Part shown: positions 8,507-15,290 of the stretch, piece by piece
Layout of the letters: the number at the start of each line of letters is the position of its first letter
How positions within the stretch are numbered: the first letter of the stretch is position 1
Assembly (NCBI GenBank): GCA_002412625.1
Contig: DHVK01000007.1
Span: forward strand, 9,310 to 27,374
Reading direction: 5' to 3'
Length of the DNA: 18,065 nt
From: Cloacimonetes bacterium UBA5210
GTDB taxonomy: Bacteria > Cloacimonadota > Cloacimonadia > Cloacimonadales > Cloacimonadaceae
Program-made: the position numbers and the translations under genes
Notes under the pieces: model-generated
Seen by the model: only the letters and a program-made list of their open reading frames with translations
Told to the model about the DNA's origin: nothing
The model's database searches: none

Positions 8507-8534
8507 CAAGCCCTGTGTTTCGGCACGGGGCTTG
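8507..8534 (+). terminator. Strong hairpin after gdhA (terminator-like, no U tract)
   Basis: CAAGCCCTGTG (8507-8517) pairs with CACGGGGCTTG (8524-8534) as an 11-bp stem with one G-T wobble and loop TTTCGG. Weak pairing may extend it outward. It lies 18 bp after the gdhA stop and 30 bp before the kinase start. No clean T run follows, so it may be a processing or mRNA-stabilising structure or a partial terminator. Confidence 0.55.
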
Positions 8535-8564
8535 GATTCTTGCATAGCTTTCCCGGAGGTGGAA

Positions 8565-9680
8565 ATGGATTATAACAACCACGCTTTGAGCGCTGCCGAA
8601 ACGATCTTTGCCCTACGAGAAAGGGTGAAAGAGCTAACCTGTCTATACAAGATCACTGATCTGGCTAACCGCAGTGACCTAAGTTTTGAAGAGTTTATGA
8701 CCCAGGTGCTGAAAGTAATCCCGCGCTCCATGCAATATCCTTCCGCCACCGGTTGCCGCATCCAGATCGACGGTAAAAACTATGATAGCCCGGACCTGGA
8801 ATCAGGCACTGAAACCATCAGAGTCCCCATCTCTGCCCACAATCAGGTCCGTGGTGCAATCGAGTTGTTCTATCTCGATAGTGCGAACGTGAAGTTCATC
8901 CCGGAAGAAGAACAATTGCTGAAAGGTGTGGCTGTGCAATTGGCGCTTGTGTTGGAACGCAAAAAAGTGGAGGAAGACGGCATTAAGCTGCAGGAACAAC
9001 TGCGCTTTGCGGATCGTCTGGCCACCATCGGACAGCTTTCCGCAGGGATCGCGCATGAAATCAGTGAGCCGCTATCCGGCATTCTGGAATTTGGCAAGCG
9101 CGCCAAAACCCTTTACCAGATACCACCGGAAGCGGAAGCGGAATTGCAAAGCATTGTCGCCTCCGCGCTGCATGCCCGTGAAGTAGTGCGCAAACTAATG
9201 CTCTTTGCCCGGCAAGTGCCGCCCAAAATGCGCAAGATCAACCTCAATAAACTGATCGAAGAGGGCTTGTACTTCTTGGAAAACAGCTGCGTGAAACAGG
9301 GCATAAACTTGGTTCGCGAGTTGCAAGATAATCTTCCGGACATTGTGGCAGATTCCTCGCTGATGCAACAAGTGCTGGTGAATCTATCCATCAACGCTAT
9401 CCAGGCCATGCCAGATGGAGGCATTCTCACTATTCGCACATCGGCTGCGCCGGAAACGGTGGAATTGCAGATTTCCGACACCGGCATCGGAATGGATGAA
9501 GAACTGCTAAAGAAGGTTTTTGTCCCGTTTTTTACCACCAAGGATGTCGAGCAAGGTACCGGCCTCGGACTTCCGGTAGTGCACGGAATCATCAGTGCCC
9601 ACCAGGGCAGCATCCGGGTGGAAAGCAGCCCGGAGAACGGAACCACGATTCATATCTCGCTGAAGATCAATCCGTTATAA
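8565..9680 (+). CDS. Soluble GAF-like sensor histidine kinase (371 aa)
   Basis: A cytoplasmic two-component histidine kinase with no transmembrane segment. ATG 8565 is preferred over an in-frame ATG at 8532 because GGAGG (8555-8559) sits 5 nt before it and because 8532 lies inside the hairpin after gdhA. In order: a GAF-like sensory region at about 20-135, a linker helix, the HisKA dimerisation helix with H-box AGIAHEISEPLSG (His164), and an HATPase domain with N-box LVNLSINAIQAMPDGG (271-286), G1 box DTGIGMD (305-311), F box FVPFFTTK (319-326) and G2 box GTGLGLPVV (331-339). All catalytic boxes are present, so it should autophosphorylate; it resembles NtrB-like kinases. The H-box has SEPL where NNPL or NQPL is common. 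No response regulator gene adjoins it; the nearest receivers are in the two ATP-grasp proteins upstream, which makes the Asp251 receiver a candidate partner (inference). Confidence 0.9.
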   Translation: MDYNNHALSAAETIFALRERVKELTCLYKITDLANRSDLSFEEFMTQVLKVIPRSMQYPSATGCRIQIDGKNYDSPDLESGTETIRVPISAHNQVRGAIELFYLDSANVKFIPEEEQLLKGVAVQLALVLERKKVEEDGIKLQEQLRFADRLATIGQLSAGIAHEISEPLSGILEFGKRAKTLYQIPPEAEAELQSIVASALHAREVVRKLMLFARQVPPKMRKINLNKLIEEGLYFLENSCVKQGINLVRELQDNLPDIVADSSLMQQVLVNLSINAIQAMPDGGILTIRTSAAPETVELQISDTGIGMDEELLKKVFVPFFTTKDVEQGTGLGLPVVHGIISAHQGSIRVESSPENGTTIHISLKINPL

Positions 9681-10017
9681 GGCTATTCACATCCTTGCAA
9701 GACAAGAGCTGCTGGCAAACCCTTGAATCTTTCCGGCAAGCGCAATAAACTTAACAGAAAGCCAGCTTTCGCCACCGAGGATGAAAGCCGAGGGGATAGG
9801 ATTGCAGACGTCTCCGTCTGTACAGAAGAGTGGAAGCGTCGTCCCGACGCTTAAAAAAAAGCGGCTACAAGCCGCTTCTACCTTGGAAGCGACCTGCGGC
9901 CTCGATCGACACGAGGACGTGTCGAATCCTATGAGCTTTCATGTAAACTCTAAACATGGAACAAATATTGCTTCATGTATAGCCAGATTACCATATTTGG
10001 CGATCGAAGGAGAAAAA
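9681..10017. other. 337-bp intergenic region carrying a mini-hairpin array
   Basis: No gene is supported here. A frame open from 9781 runs into the next protein, but its first 79 codons are made largely of palindromic hairpins and have no ribosome binding site. The first 100 bp show only a short GAAAG-CCAG-CTTTC dyad (9757-9770). The hairpin array occupies 9805-9925. About 90 bp of AT-richer sequence follow, ending in AAGGAG before the secreted-protein start. A promoter for that gene is expected but not clear. Confidence 0.6.
9805..9925. repeat. Array of five mini-hairpins (one decayed)
   Basis: Consecutive, unrelated palindromes of like size: CAGACG-TCTC-CGTCTG (9805-9820), AAGCGTCG-TCC-CGACGCTT (9834-9852), AAGCGGCT-ACA-AGCCGCTT (9859-9877), a decayed GCGACC-TGC-GGCCTCG (9889-9904), and TCGACACG-AGGA-CGTGTCGA (9906-9925). 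A run of eight A (9853-9860) separates the second stem from most of the third. Stems are 6-8 bp, loops 3-4 nt. The pattern is directly visible; the function is unknown. Confidence 0.8.
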
Positions 10018-11028
10018 ATGCGTAAGATATTAGTTTTCTTTGGATTACTGATGGTCGTCGGACTTTGGGCAAACCCTGTCCAACCGGCGGTGATTCAGCA
10101 AATCTGGTTTGATGACGCGGGGGATTTGATCCTGCAACTCGGTCGTGGCGCGTCTTGGTTAGAGGGAATCGAAGCCAACATCCAATGCGGAGATTACAGC
10201 ACCATCCTCACGATTCCGGAAGGGGATTACCCCATGGATTTCAACCTTAGTGATTTGATGCCGGAGATGATAGTCAGCCGGGAAGCCGGTCAGCTCAGCA
10301 TCGATTTTATGACCGGGCTACCGGATGAGCAGGTTAGCTGGGGCACAAGCAGCGACTGCGATGTAAGTTCACCCGTGGGTAACCAGTCCATCTATCAGTT
10401 TGCTCAGCTAATCCCCGATGAATGGGAACCATTCTCTTACAATACTTGGGCGAAAAGCCCCAACCCGGATATGGTGCAGGACTACCACTGCTCAGTGGGT
10501 TGCGATCTCACTCTGGGGGTTCGCAATCTGCAGTATGAACCATTGGCAAACATTCCGGTTTACTACCAGAATTACGACTATCCCATTGGTCACACGGATG
10601 CTTTTGGCAGTTTTTACGCGGAACTTCCGGCGCGAAACACCAGAATCCGGGTCTATCATCCGAACAATCCCGGCAATCCCGCCTTTGATCTCAGCTTTGT
10701 GGCAGAGCCTTATCAGATGAATAGCCACACCGTAGTTCTGGATTACTCTTCCGTGGACGACCCGGCGCTTGCGGTTCCGGCAGCACAATTGCTCCTGAAA
10801 CCCAGCGTTCTGCGCCCGTCAGAGAGCATGGTGGTGGAATATGGCAAAGATCTGCCCCGCCCGCTGACCATGGAGCTATACGACATCAAGGGCAGACTTC
10901 TGCACAGCTATCAGTATATCGGTGCGCAAACCTGGAATCCGCCAAGCCTGGGCAGCGGCATGTATTTCCTGCGCATGAAGGATGCAGATAAGACCCTGGA
11001 TACCAAGAAATTCATTATGCTGAAGTAG
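10018..11028 (+). CDS. Secreted protein with T9SS type A sorting domain (336 aa)
   Basis: ATG 10018 is chosen over the in-frame ATG at 9781 because AAGGAG lies 6 nt upstream (10006-10011) and a signal peptide starts exactly there: MRKILVFFGLLMVVGLWA, likely cut after Ala18. The body (about 20-245) contains no enzyme signature I recognise. Residues 160-245 resemble a carboxypeptidase-regulatory-like beta fold (CDLTLGVRN... IPVYYQN... TDAFGSFYAELPA). The last 80 residues match the T9SS type A C-terminal sorting domain pattern: LKPSVLRPSE (260-269), LYDIKGRLL (287-295), W306, SGMYFLRM (313-320), KKFIMLK at the end. It should therefore be exported by Sec, cross the outer membrane by the type IX system, and be surface-attached or released. 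A terminator cassette follows 2 bp after the stop. Its role outside the cell is unknown. Confidence 0.82.
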   Translation: MRKILVFFGLLMVVGLWANPVQPAVIQQIWFDDAGDLILQLGRGASWLEGIEANIQCGDYSTILTIPEGDYPMDFNLSDLMPEMIVSREAGQLSIDFMTGLPDEQVSWGTSSDCDVSSPVGNQSIYQFAQLIPDEWEPFSYNTWAKSPNPDMVQDYHCSVGCDLTLGVRNLQYEPLANIPVYYQNYDYPIGHTDAFGSFYAELPARNTRIRVYHPNNPGNPAFDLSFVAEPYQMNSHTVVLDYSSVDDPALAVPAAQLLLKPSVLRPSESMVVEYGKDLPRPLTMELYDIKGRLLHSYQYIGAQTWNPPSLGSGMYFLRMKDADKTLDTKKFIMLK

Positions 11029-11030
11029 CT

Positions 11031-11066
11031 GGAACTCGCCGCTCCCGGGGCGTTTTTCTGCCAATT
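11031..11066 (+). terminator. Terminator cassette, copy 2
   Basis: CGCC/GGCG stem (11037-11040 with 11049-11052), one internal G-G mismatch, a further C-G pair, loop TCCC, then five T (11053-11057) and CTGCCAATT. By hand it matches 31 of 36 positions of the trpS cassette (631-666). It lies directly after the secreted-protein gene. Confidence 0.75.
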
Positions 11067-11110
11067 ATCGAGGGTTAGGTATAGCCCCGTCCATCCTCGC
11101 GCGTGGGGGG

Positions 11111-11164
11111 TAGTTCTTAGTTCTTAGTTCTTAGTTCTTAGTTCTTAGTTCTTAGTTCTTAGTT
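11111..11164. repeat. Heptanucleotide tandem repeat (TAGTTCT)7 plus partial
   Basis: Seven perfect copies of TAGTTCT (11111-11159) are followed by TAGTT (11160-11164). The array sits between two terminator cassettes and outside any gene. Perfect short arrays of this kind can change copy number by slippage; here no gene start is close enough to suggest phase variation. Confidence 0.95.
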
Positions 11165-11165
11165 T

Positions 11166-11193
11166 GGAACACGCCGCTCCTGGGGCGTTTTTC
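11166..11193 (+). terminator. Terminator cassette, copy 3
   Basis: GGAAC, then ACGCC (11171-11175) pairing with GGCGT (11184-11188), loop TCCT inside one mismatch and a C-G pair, and five T (11188-11192). It is the third copy of the same design, right after the heptamer array and with no gene just upstream, so it is either a second-line terminator or a mobile repeat. Confidence 0.65.
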
Positions 11194-11382
11194 TGTCGGT
11201 TAGTACCCGCTAAAGCATGCGGACAGTGTGTTTGCATATACCCAATCAGCTTATAAAGTAACCCTTTCAAGTATCCACCCCTAAACTTCTCAACCCCTAA
11301 ACAATCTCAACTATTTTCCAGGCCTCGCTCACCAATCCCGAAACTCACCAATATCCGGTTGAAACATACCGTTAGTAAGTAC

Positions 11383-11401
11383 ATCATTAACTACTAATGA
11401 T
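11383..11401. repeat. Perfect 7-bp dyad ATCATTA/TAATGAT
   Basis: Exact inverted arms around a 5-nt spacer in AT-rich non-coding DNA. It may be a protein-binding dyad or chance in AT-rich sequence. Confidence 0.35.
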
Positions 11402-11481
11402 CTGGAGCTCTTACTATAGCTAAATGCTTTCTTTACTTTGCGTTTCAATATTTATCCTCAATTAGCTGTCAACCAAAATCA

Positions 11482-11660
11482 GGAAAGATGCAACGTGACA
11501 ACGAAAACTGCAAATTGTGCAGCGAAATCTGCAAACTGTCGCATCCTTATGCATCGTAGGACATCCTTAACAAGACCCCTTTGATGGGTTTGTGACAGGA
11601 AATCTGCAATTTAGATCACCGAAAATTGCAAATTATGACAGCGTTTCTGCATATGACCCA
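11482..11660. repeat. Degenerate 20-22-bp direct repeats, about six copies
   Basis: Two groups of head-to-tail units share the form CGAAAWCTGCAAATTRTGACAG: 11482-11501, 11502-11522 and 11523-11543, then 11598-11619, 11620-11641 and 11642-11660. A weaker unit may lie at 11544-11563 (TGCATCGTAGGACA). The AAA..TGCA core and the trailing GACA are best kept. Unit length is constant, but shared reading frames are interrupted by stops, so the repeat is probably selected, or decaying, at DNA or RNA level. Confidence 0.6.
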
Positions 11661-11779
11661 AGGAAGCATTATACAATTATTGATTTGAATCGTAAAATCT
11701 GAATCAATTCGTTATGTAAATTGCTCTCAAATGAGATTACACTGAAAGAAAGAGGATTAGCATCACGTTTGATTAAGCA

Positions 11780-12850
11780 CTATTTCCTATCAAGCAAAGC
11801 CAAAATAGATGAGATTGCTTCATCATTACCAGGACACCAACTGATCCTCTCCACATCACTCAGTGAAACAAGCCTATTAGCCATTTCCGCGAAATAGTGT
11901 TCGGAAGACCCTATCTCGAGACTGCTAATTCTATCTTCGGAGAGTCTTTGTAATATAGCTGTGTTCGATCTCTGCTCATCAGACCTATGAGATGCATTTG
12001 TAGGTACCAAAATAGCTGGTATGCCTAAGTATAAAAGCTCGCTGGCTACATTCCTGCCAGCTCTGGCAATAATGAGCTTTGAATCTAGGAAATATGTTTC
12101 ACAATTAGCAATACTATCATGCAGTATCATATTGTTAGGCCAATTCAGGATTGAGACTTTCTCATAAGTTGCTCTGTCTCCACAGTATATGTGGTGCTCA
12201 AAACTTCTAAGACTATGAGCCAAGTTTATACACATATCTGCAATCCTGACAGTTGCGTCTTGAAAATCAGGAGTTACATTCACTGATCCTCCACCCAATA
12301 TGCATGACACTTTATCAACGGGTGATCTATCTTTAATTTGCAATACTTGCTGGCGAATAATTGTATTTGTAGAGATGAATGTATTGTAACTCTTTGGCTT
12401 TTCTATTCTGTAAAGTCCATGCACAATTGCCAGATCCGACATAGAATAGGCATGCTGGAAAAATAAATTGGAACTCCACTGATTATGTGGATTCACAACA
12501 TCATAGGGATTGAGAAGTGCAACTATCTTGATATTTGGTAGTGATATTTTTAGACTGGTTAACATCAAAGGTTCACCATCAATGAGAACAAACTCTGGAT
12601 TAAAATCACGTAACTGATTAAGTATAATTTCACCATAATTGCTGACAGGGATGATTCCAATGCTGGAAATATCTGTATTACGTACATCATAACTTGTGGA
12701 ATATCCTAAACTTTCTACATACTCAGAACCTTGCATATATGTAAAGAGTTTGACTTCTGCACCTTGGTGCTTTAAACTAGATAAAATCTCAGTGCCTGAT
12801 ACTACTCTCCCCAATCCAGGGAACCCTCGGAAAATACCGGCAATTCTCAT
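11780..12850 (-). CDS. MurG/GT28-like glycosyltransferase (356 aa)
   Basis: A predicted GT-B fold glycosyltransferase, using a nucleotide-sugar donor at the cytoplasmic side. The N-terminal half begins MRIAGIFRGFPGLGRVVSGTE, with a glycine-rich acceptor-side loop and conserved-looking DGEP (91-94). The C-terminal half has the sugar-nucleotide block IIARAGRNVASELLYLGIPA (260-279) followed by LVPTNASHRSDEQRSNTAIL (281-300), typical of MurG, GT28 and related GT1 enzymes. Donor and acceptor cannot be told from sequence. ATG at 12848-12850 overlaps the TGA of the preceding gene as ATGA, so translation is likely coupled. It is the last gene of the - strand operon. Not MurG itself: no murein-synthesis genes adjoin it and the sequence is only broadly similar. 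Confidence 0.78.
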   Translation of the reverse strand: MRIAGIFRGFPGLGRVVSGTEILSSLKHQGAEVKLFTYMQGSEYVESLGYSTSYDVRNTDISSIGIIPVSNYGEIILNQLRDFNPEFVLIDGEPLMLTSLKISLPNIKIVALLNPYDVVNPHNQWSSNLFFQHAYSMSDLAIVHGLYRIEKPKSYNTFISTNTIIRQQVLQIKDRSPVDKVSCILGGGSVNVTPDFQDATVRIADMCINLAHSLRSFEHHIYCGDRATYEKVSILNWPNNMILHDSIANCETYFLDSKLIIARAGRNVASELLYLGIPAILVPTNASHRSDEQRSNTAILQRLSEDRISSLEIGSSEHYFAEMANRLVSLSDVERISWCPGNDEAISSILALLDRK

Positions 12851-14664
12851 ACCTGCAAGACCTTAGTGATTTCGGAGATGCTATATCTTCTAATCTGGAA
12901 ATCATCAATACCTTCCAGAGATCCACCAGTACCAAGCGCAAAAGCATGCTGATAGTGATTTGAAACACATATCTTGCAGTAATCATTGTAATAACCATAT
13001 GGGTAAGCATATGTCTTAATACTATTGAAGATGGCTTCTAGCTTCTCCCTTGACATGGATAACTCATATCCCAGTTCCCCTGAAGAGAGCTTTAGCAGTG
13101 AATTATGAGTCATGCCATGGGATCCTATTTCCCAACCTTCTTCTTTCAGCAATATCAACTCCTCTTCAGTCATATGTCTGCGGTGCTTATTATCTCTTGG
13201 GTTCCAAGAATTGTTCTTCCCTATATGTTCATAACATACGAATATTGTGGCTGAATAATGATACTCCTTGAGGACTGGAAACGCGTTTTCCCATACACCA
13301 CTGTAGGCATCATCGAAAGTACAGATGATTAAGGATTTCCTATCGTGACTTTGAAAATACTTCTCTGCAGAACATAATTGGTATCCAAACTCCGTAACAA
13401 GCTCTACAAAATTCCGAAAAGAGGTAGTTGGAGTGTCTATTCCAGTGAATTCAGAACCACCAATATCATGAGATACCACACACAGAATGTTATCGAGATG
13501 CTTGGATACATCCCCCTCAGAGCCTTTATCCGGATATAGCACAGATCTCCATTTGTTTAGAATACTAGTATACTCAGTGCTTTTGTAAATTACTCCGTAA
13601 GCGTCTTTATAAACGGTTTGCAGATCTTTTCTTACTAAAGAGCTTTCTACATGTTTAGCCATGTTTTTAGGATCATGATCAAGTAAAACAACCATGGGGA
13701 ATGGCGTTTTTAATATTTCTGCCAGAAAACCAGAGTCACTTAGGAAAAATGACTTACCCAATGACAAGTATTCGCCCACTGAATTTGAGAATCCTTCACT
13801 GAAGGATGCCTGTACATAAAAGTCCCAGGTGTTCATTCTTTTGGTAAAATCGTCTCGAGATAAATCACCAAAGAAACTAACTCTATCTGCTACCTCCAGT
13901 TCAGAGCACAAAGTAGAATATTCACTCATTAGATCTTCGTCTACAGCACCACATAACTCGAGAAGGAAATTATGATCTTTACAGGATCGCAAATAACTCA
14001 TCATTGCTATGAGATTTGCAACGCCCTTTTTTTCATTTAAGTGCCGAGCGCCACATCCCAATACAACTGTACTACCTGTATTTTCCCAGAGACTGAGGTG
14101 GTTGGCCATTGCAATAGGATTAGGTATTACTTCATAGTGTGTATGATGATTTGGACAGATTTCTTTTGCTCTTTCCAACATCTCTTCTGATAAGGATATC
14201 ACCTTAGATGCATATTGAAGGCAAGAAAAGTTGGCCATCCTAAGCTGCATGTCTGTCATTGAAAGGTTTATTTCACTACCCCGTAGTAGTATAATTAAAG
14301 GCACCTGAAGCCCTTTTGCTATTTCAGCGGAAAACACTCCATTGAATCCTGCGCCGAATGCAATGACATACACAGGCTTGTCATTTTGCAGCATCATGAT
14401 GCAGTTTTTTATATGAGCCCTGGAGCTGAGATGTTGTTTGAGTATTGGATTGTATCCTCCGGAGCTGACATACGTCACCCGAGAAAGGATATGTGAATCC
14501 TCTCTATTATCTTCAGATGGCTTAGTTTCATTATGATTAGAAACCGATAATGTTATCTCGACTGTGTGTCCAATATCTCTAAGCATAGATGCAAACTTGT
14601 AACACCCAATAGATAAGCCACCTGACTCTGTTCCGTATTCTGCTGTAACGATCAAGACGCGCAT
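12847..14664 (-). CDS. GT4 glycosyltransferase fused to polysaccharide deacetylase (605 aa)
   Basis: A two-domain enzyme. Residues 1-375 form a GT4-type glycosyltransferase: the start MRVLIVTAEYGTESGGLSIG has the N-terminal GG loop, VIPNPI (179-184) marks the domain hinge, and SEGFSNSVGEYLSLG (289-303) holds the EX7E pair Glu290/Glu298. Residues about 392-605 form a carbohydrate esterase 4 (NodB-like) domain: TFDDAYSG (449-456) with the catalytic/metal Asp pair, SHGMTH (515-520) with the metal His pair, and YAYPYG (552-557). Such a pairing suggests transfer of an N-acetylated sugar followed by N-deacetylation (inference). There is no signal peptide, so both act in the cytoplasm, unusual for CE4 domains. 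ATG 14664 overlaps the methyltransferase end by 13 nt; an AAAGGTG lies about 12-18 nt upstream. AT-richer than the left half of the window. Confidence 0.85.
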   Translation of the reverse strand: MRVLIVTAEYGTESGGLSIGCYKFASMLRDIGHTVEITLSVSNHNETKPSEDNREDSHILSRVTYVSSGGYNPILKQHLSSRAHIKNCIMMLQNDKPVYVIAFGAGFNGVFSAEIAKGLQVPLIILLRGSEINLSMTDMQLRMANFSCLQYASKVISLSEEMLERAKEICPNHHTHYEVIPNPIAMANHLSLWENTGSTVVLGCGARHLNEKKGVANLIAMMSYLRSCKDHNFLLELCGAVDEDLMSEYSTLCSELEVADRVSFFGDLSRDDFTKRMNTWDFYVQASFSEGFSNSVGEYLSLGKSFFLSDSGFLAEILKTPFPMVVLLDHDPKNMAKHVESSLVRKDLQTVYKDAYGVIYKSTEYTSILNKWRSVLYPDKGSEGDVSKHLDNILCVVSHDIGGSEFTGIDTPTTSFRNFVELVTEFGYQLCSAEKYFQSHDRKSLIICTFDDAYSGVWENAFPVLKEYHYSATIFVCYEHIGKNNSWNPRDNKHRRHMTEEELILLKEEGWEIGSHGMTHNSLLKLSSGELGYELSMSREKLEAIFNSIKTYAYPYGYYNDYCKICVSNHYQHAFALGTGGSLEGIDDFQIRRYSISEITKVLQV

Positions 14665-15290
14665 ATCTTATACAACACCTTTGTTATTTTATTCTTTGGA
14701 TATTGATATGTGATGTGTGAAGTGATTGAGCATAGAGGGAACAATGAACTAATGTCATCGAATCCAAGCCGAACAAATGTAGGAAACTCTGAGTTTGGCT
14801 CACGATAACTGGCATCTATGGCTTCAAACAGGAAAACCTTTGGAACACCGTTATAATGGTAAGTCTCTTTAATAGAATCGAGGTATTCGTCTTTGTTATA
14901 AATTTCTTCTGCATATACACAGTTAACCTGGATCAAGATATCAGGAGTAAAATCAAGTTTAGTGGGATATGATGCGTTGATTACGTCCACTTTGGTATGA
15001 CATACTTGTGATATTTTGTCCTCAATATATGAAACGAGGGAATTATCACGTTCGACGCATGTTAGATGCCGAAACTCCATCCAACGTAGCAACGCTGATA
15101 CATCGCCATATCCTGCACCAATCTCAACAATTAACTGATCCCTATCTTCTCTGAGTAACAGATCATAAAGAATGTGCCAATACTCCGGTGGTTTGATACC
15201 TGTGTAATTATGAAACCACACGGGAAAATGGTGTTGTCGGGTTAAAAGTGCTGCATTGAATTGGCTCAATTGCCGGAAAAATTGTTCCAC
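14652..15290 (-). CDS. Class I SAM-dependent methyltransferase (212 aa)
   Basis: A Rossmann-fold methyltransferase. LIVEIGAGYGDVSALL (53-68) is motif I, and TCVERD (77-82) ends strand 2 with the acidic residue that binds the SAM ribose. Motif II and the active site are less clear (PDILIQVNCVY, 116-126). The product could be an O-, N- or C-methylated sugar or small molecule; such enzymes are common in glycan and natural-product clusters. The start is GTG at 15288-15290, with AGGA just upstream (about 15294-15297); no earlier ATG fits. It overlaps the 3' end of the MoaA-like gene by 25 nt and the fusion gene by 13 nt. Specificity unknown. Confidence 0.72.
   Translation of the reverse strand: MEQFFRQLSQFNAALLTRQHHFPVWFHNYTGIKPPEYWHILYDLLLREDRDQLIVEIGAGYGDVSALLRWMEFRHLTCVERDNSLVSYIEDKISQVCHTKVDVINASYPTKLDFTPDILIQVNCVYAEEIYNKDEYLDSIKETYHYNGVPKVFLFEAIDASYREPNSEFPTFVRLGFDDISSLFPLCSITSHITYQYPKNKITKVLYKICAS

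Larger units (their letters stand above)
11029..11779. other. 751-bp non-coding boundary between convergent gene blocks
   Basis: Transcription from the secreted-protein gene (+) and from the radical SAM/glycosyltransferase operon (-) converges here. The stretch holds two terminator cassettes, the heptamer array, a perfect 7-bp dyad ATCATTA-ACTAC-TAATGAT (11383-11401), the degenerate 20-22-bp repeats (11482-11660), and an ATTGATT/AATCAAT dyad (11679-11685 with 11702-11708). No clear terminator for the - strand operon and no supported gene was found. Confidence 0.6.

Noticed and set aside
9781..10017. N-terminal extension of the T9SS-sorted protein from ATG 9781
   Set aside because: No ribosome binding site, composed of palindromic hairpins, and it would bury a good signal peptide that begins at 10018 behind AAGGAG.
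11488..11559. 23-codon + strand ORF with AGGAAAG upstream and three Cys (MQRDNENCKLCSEICKLSHP...)
   Set aside because: Its sequence is just the degenerate direct repeats read in one frame; sister units at 11598-11660 carry stops in the same register, so the repeat is not coding. A real microprotein cannot be fully excluded.
11482..11660. CRISPR array
   Set aside because: Units are adjacent without spacers, poorly conserved, and no cas gene is present.
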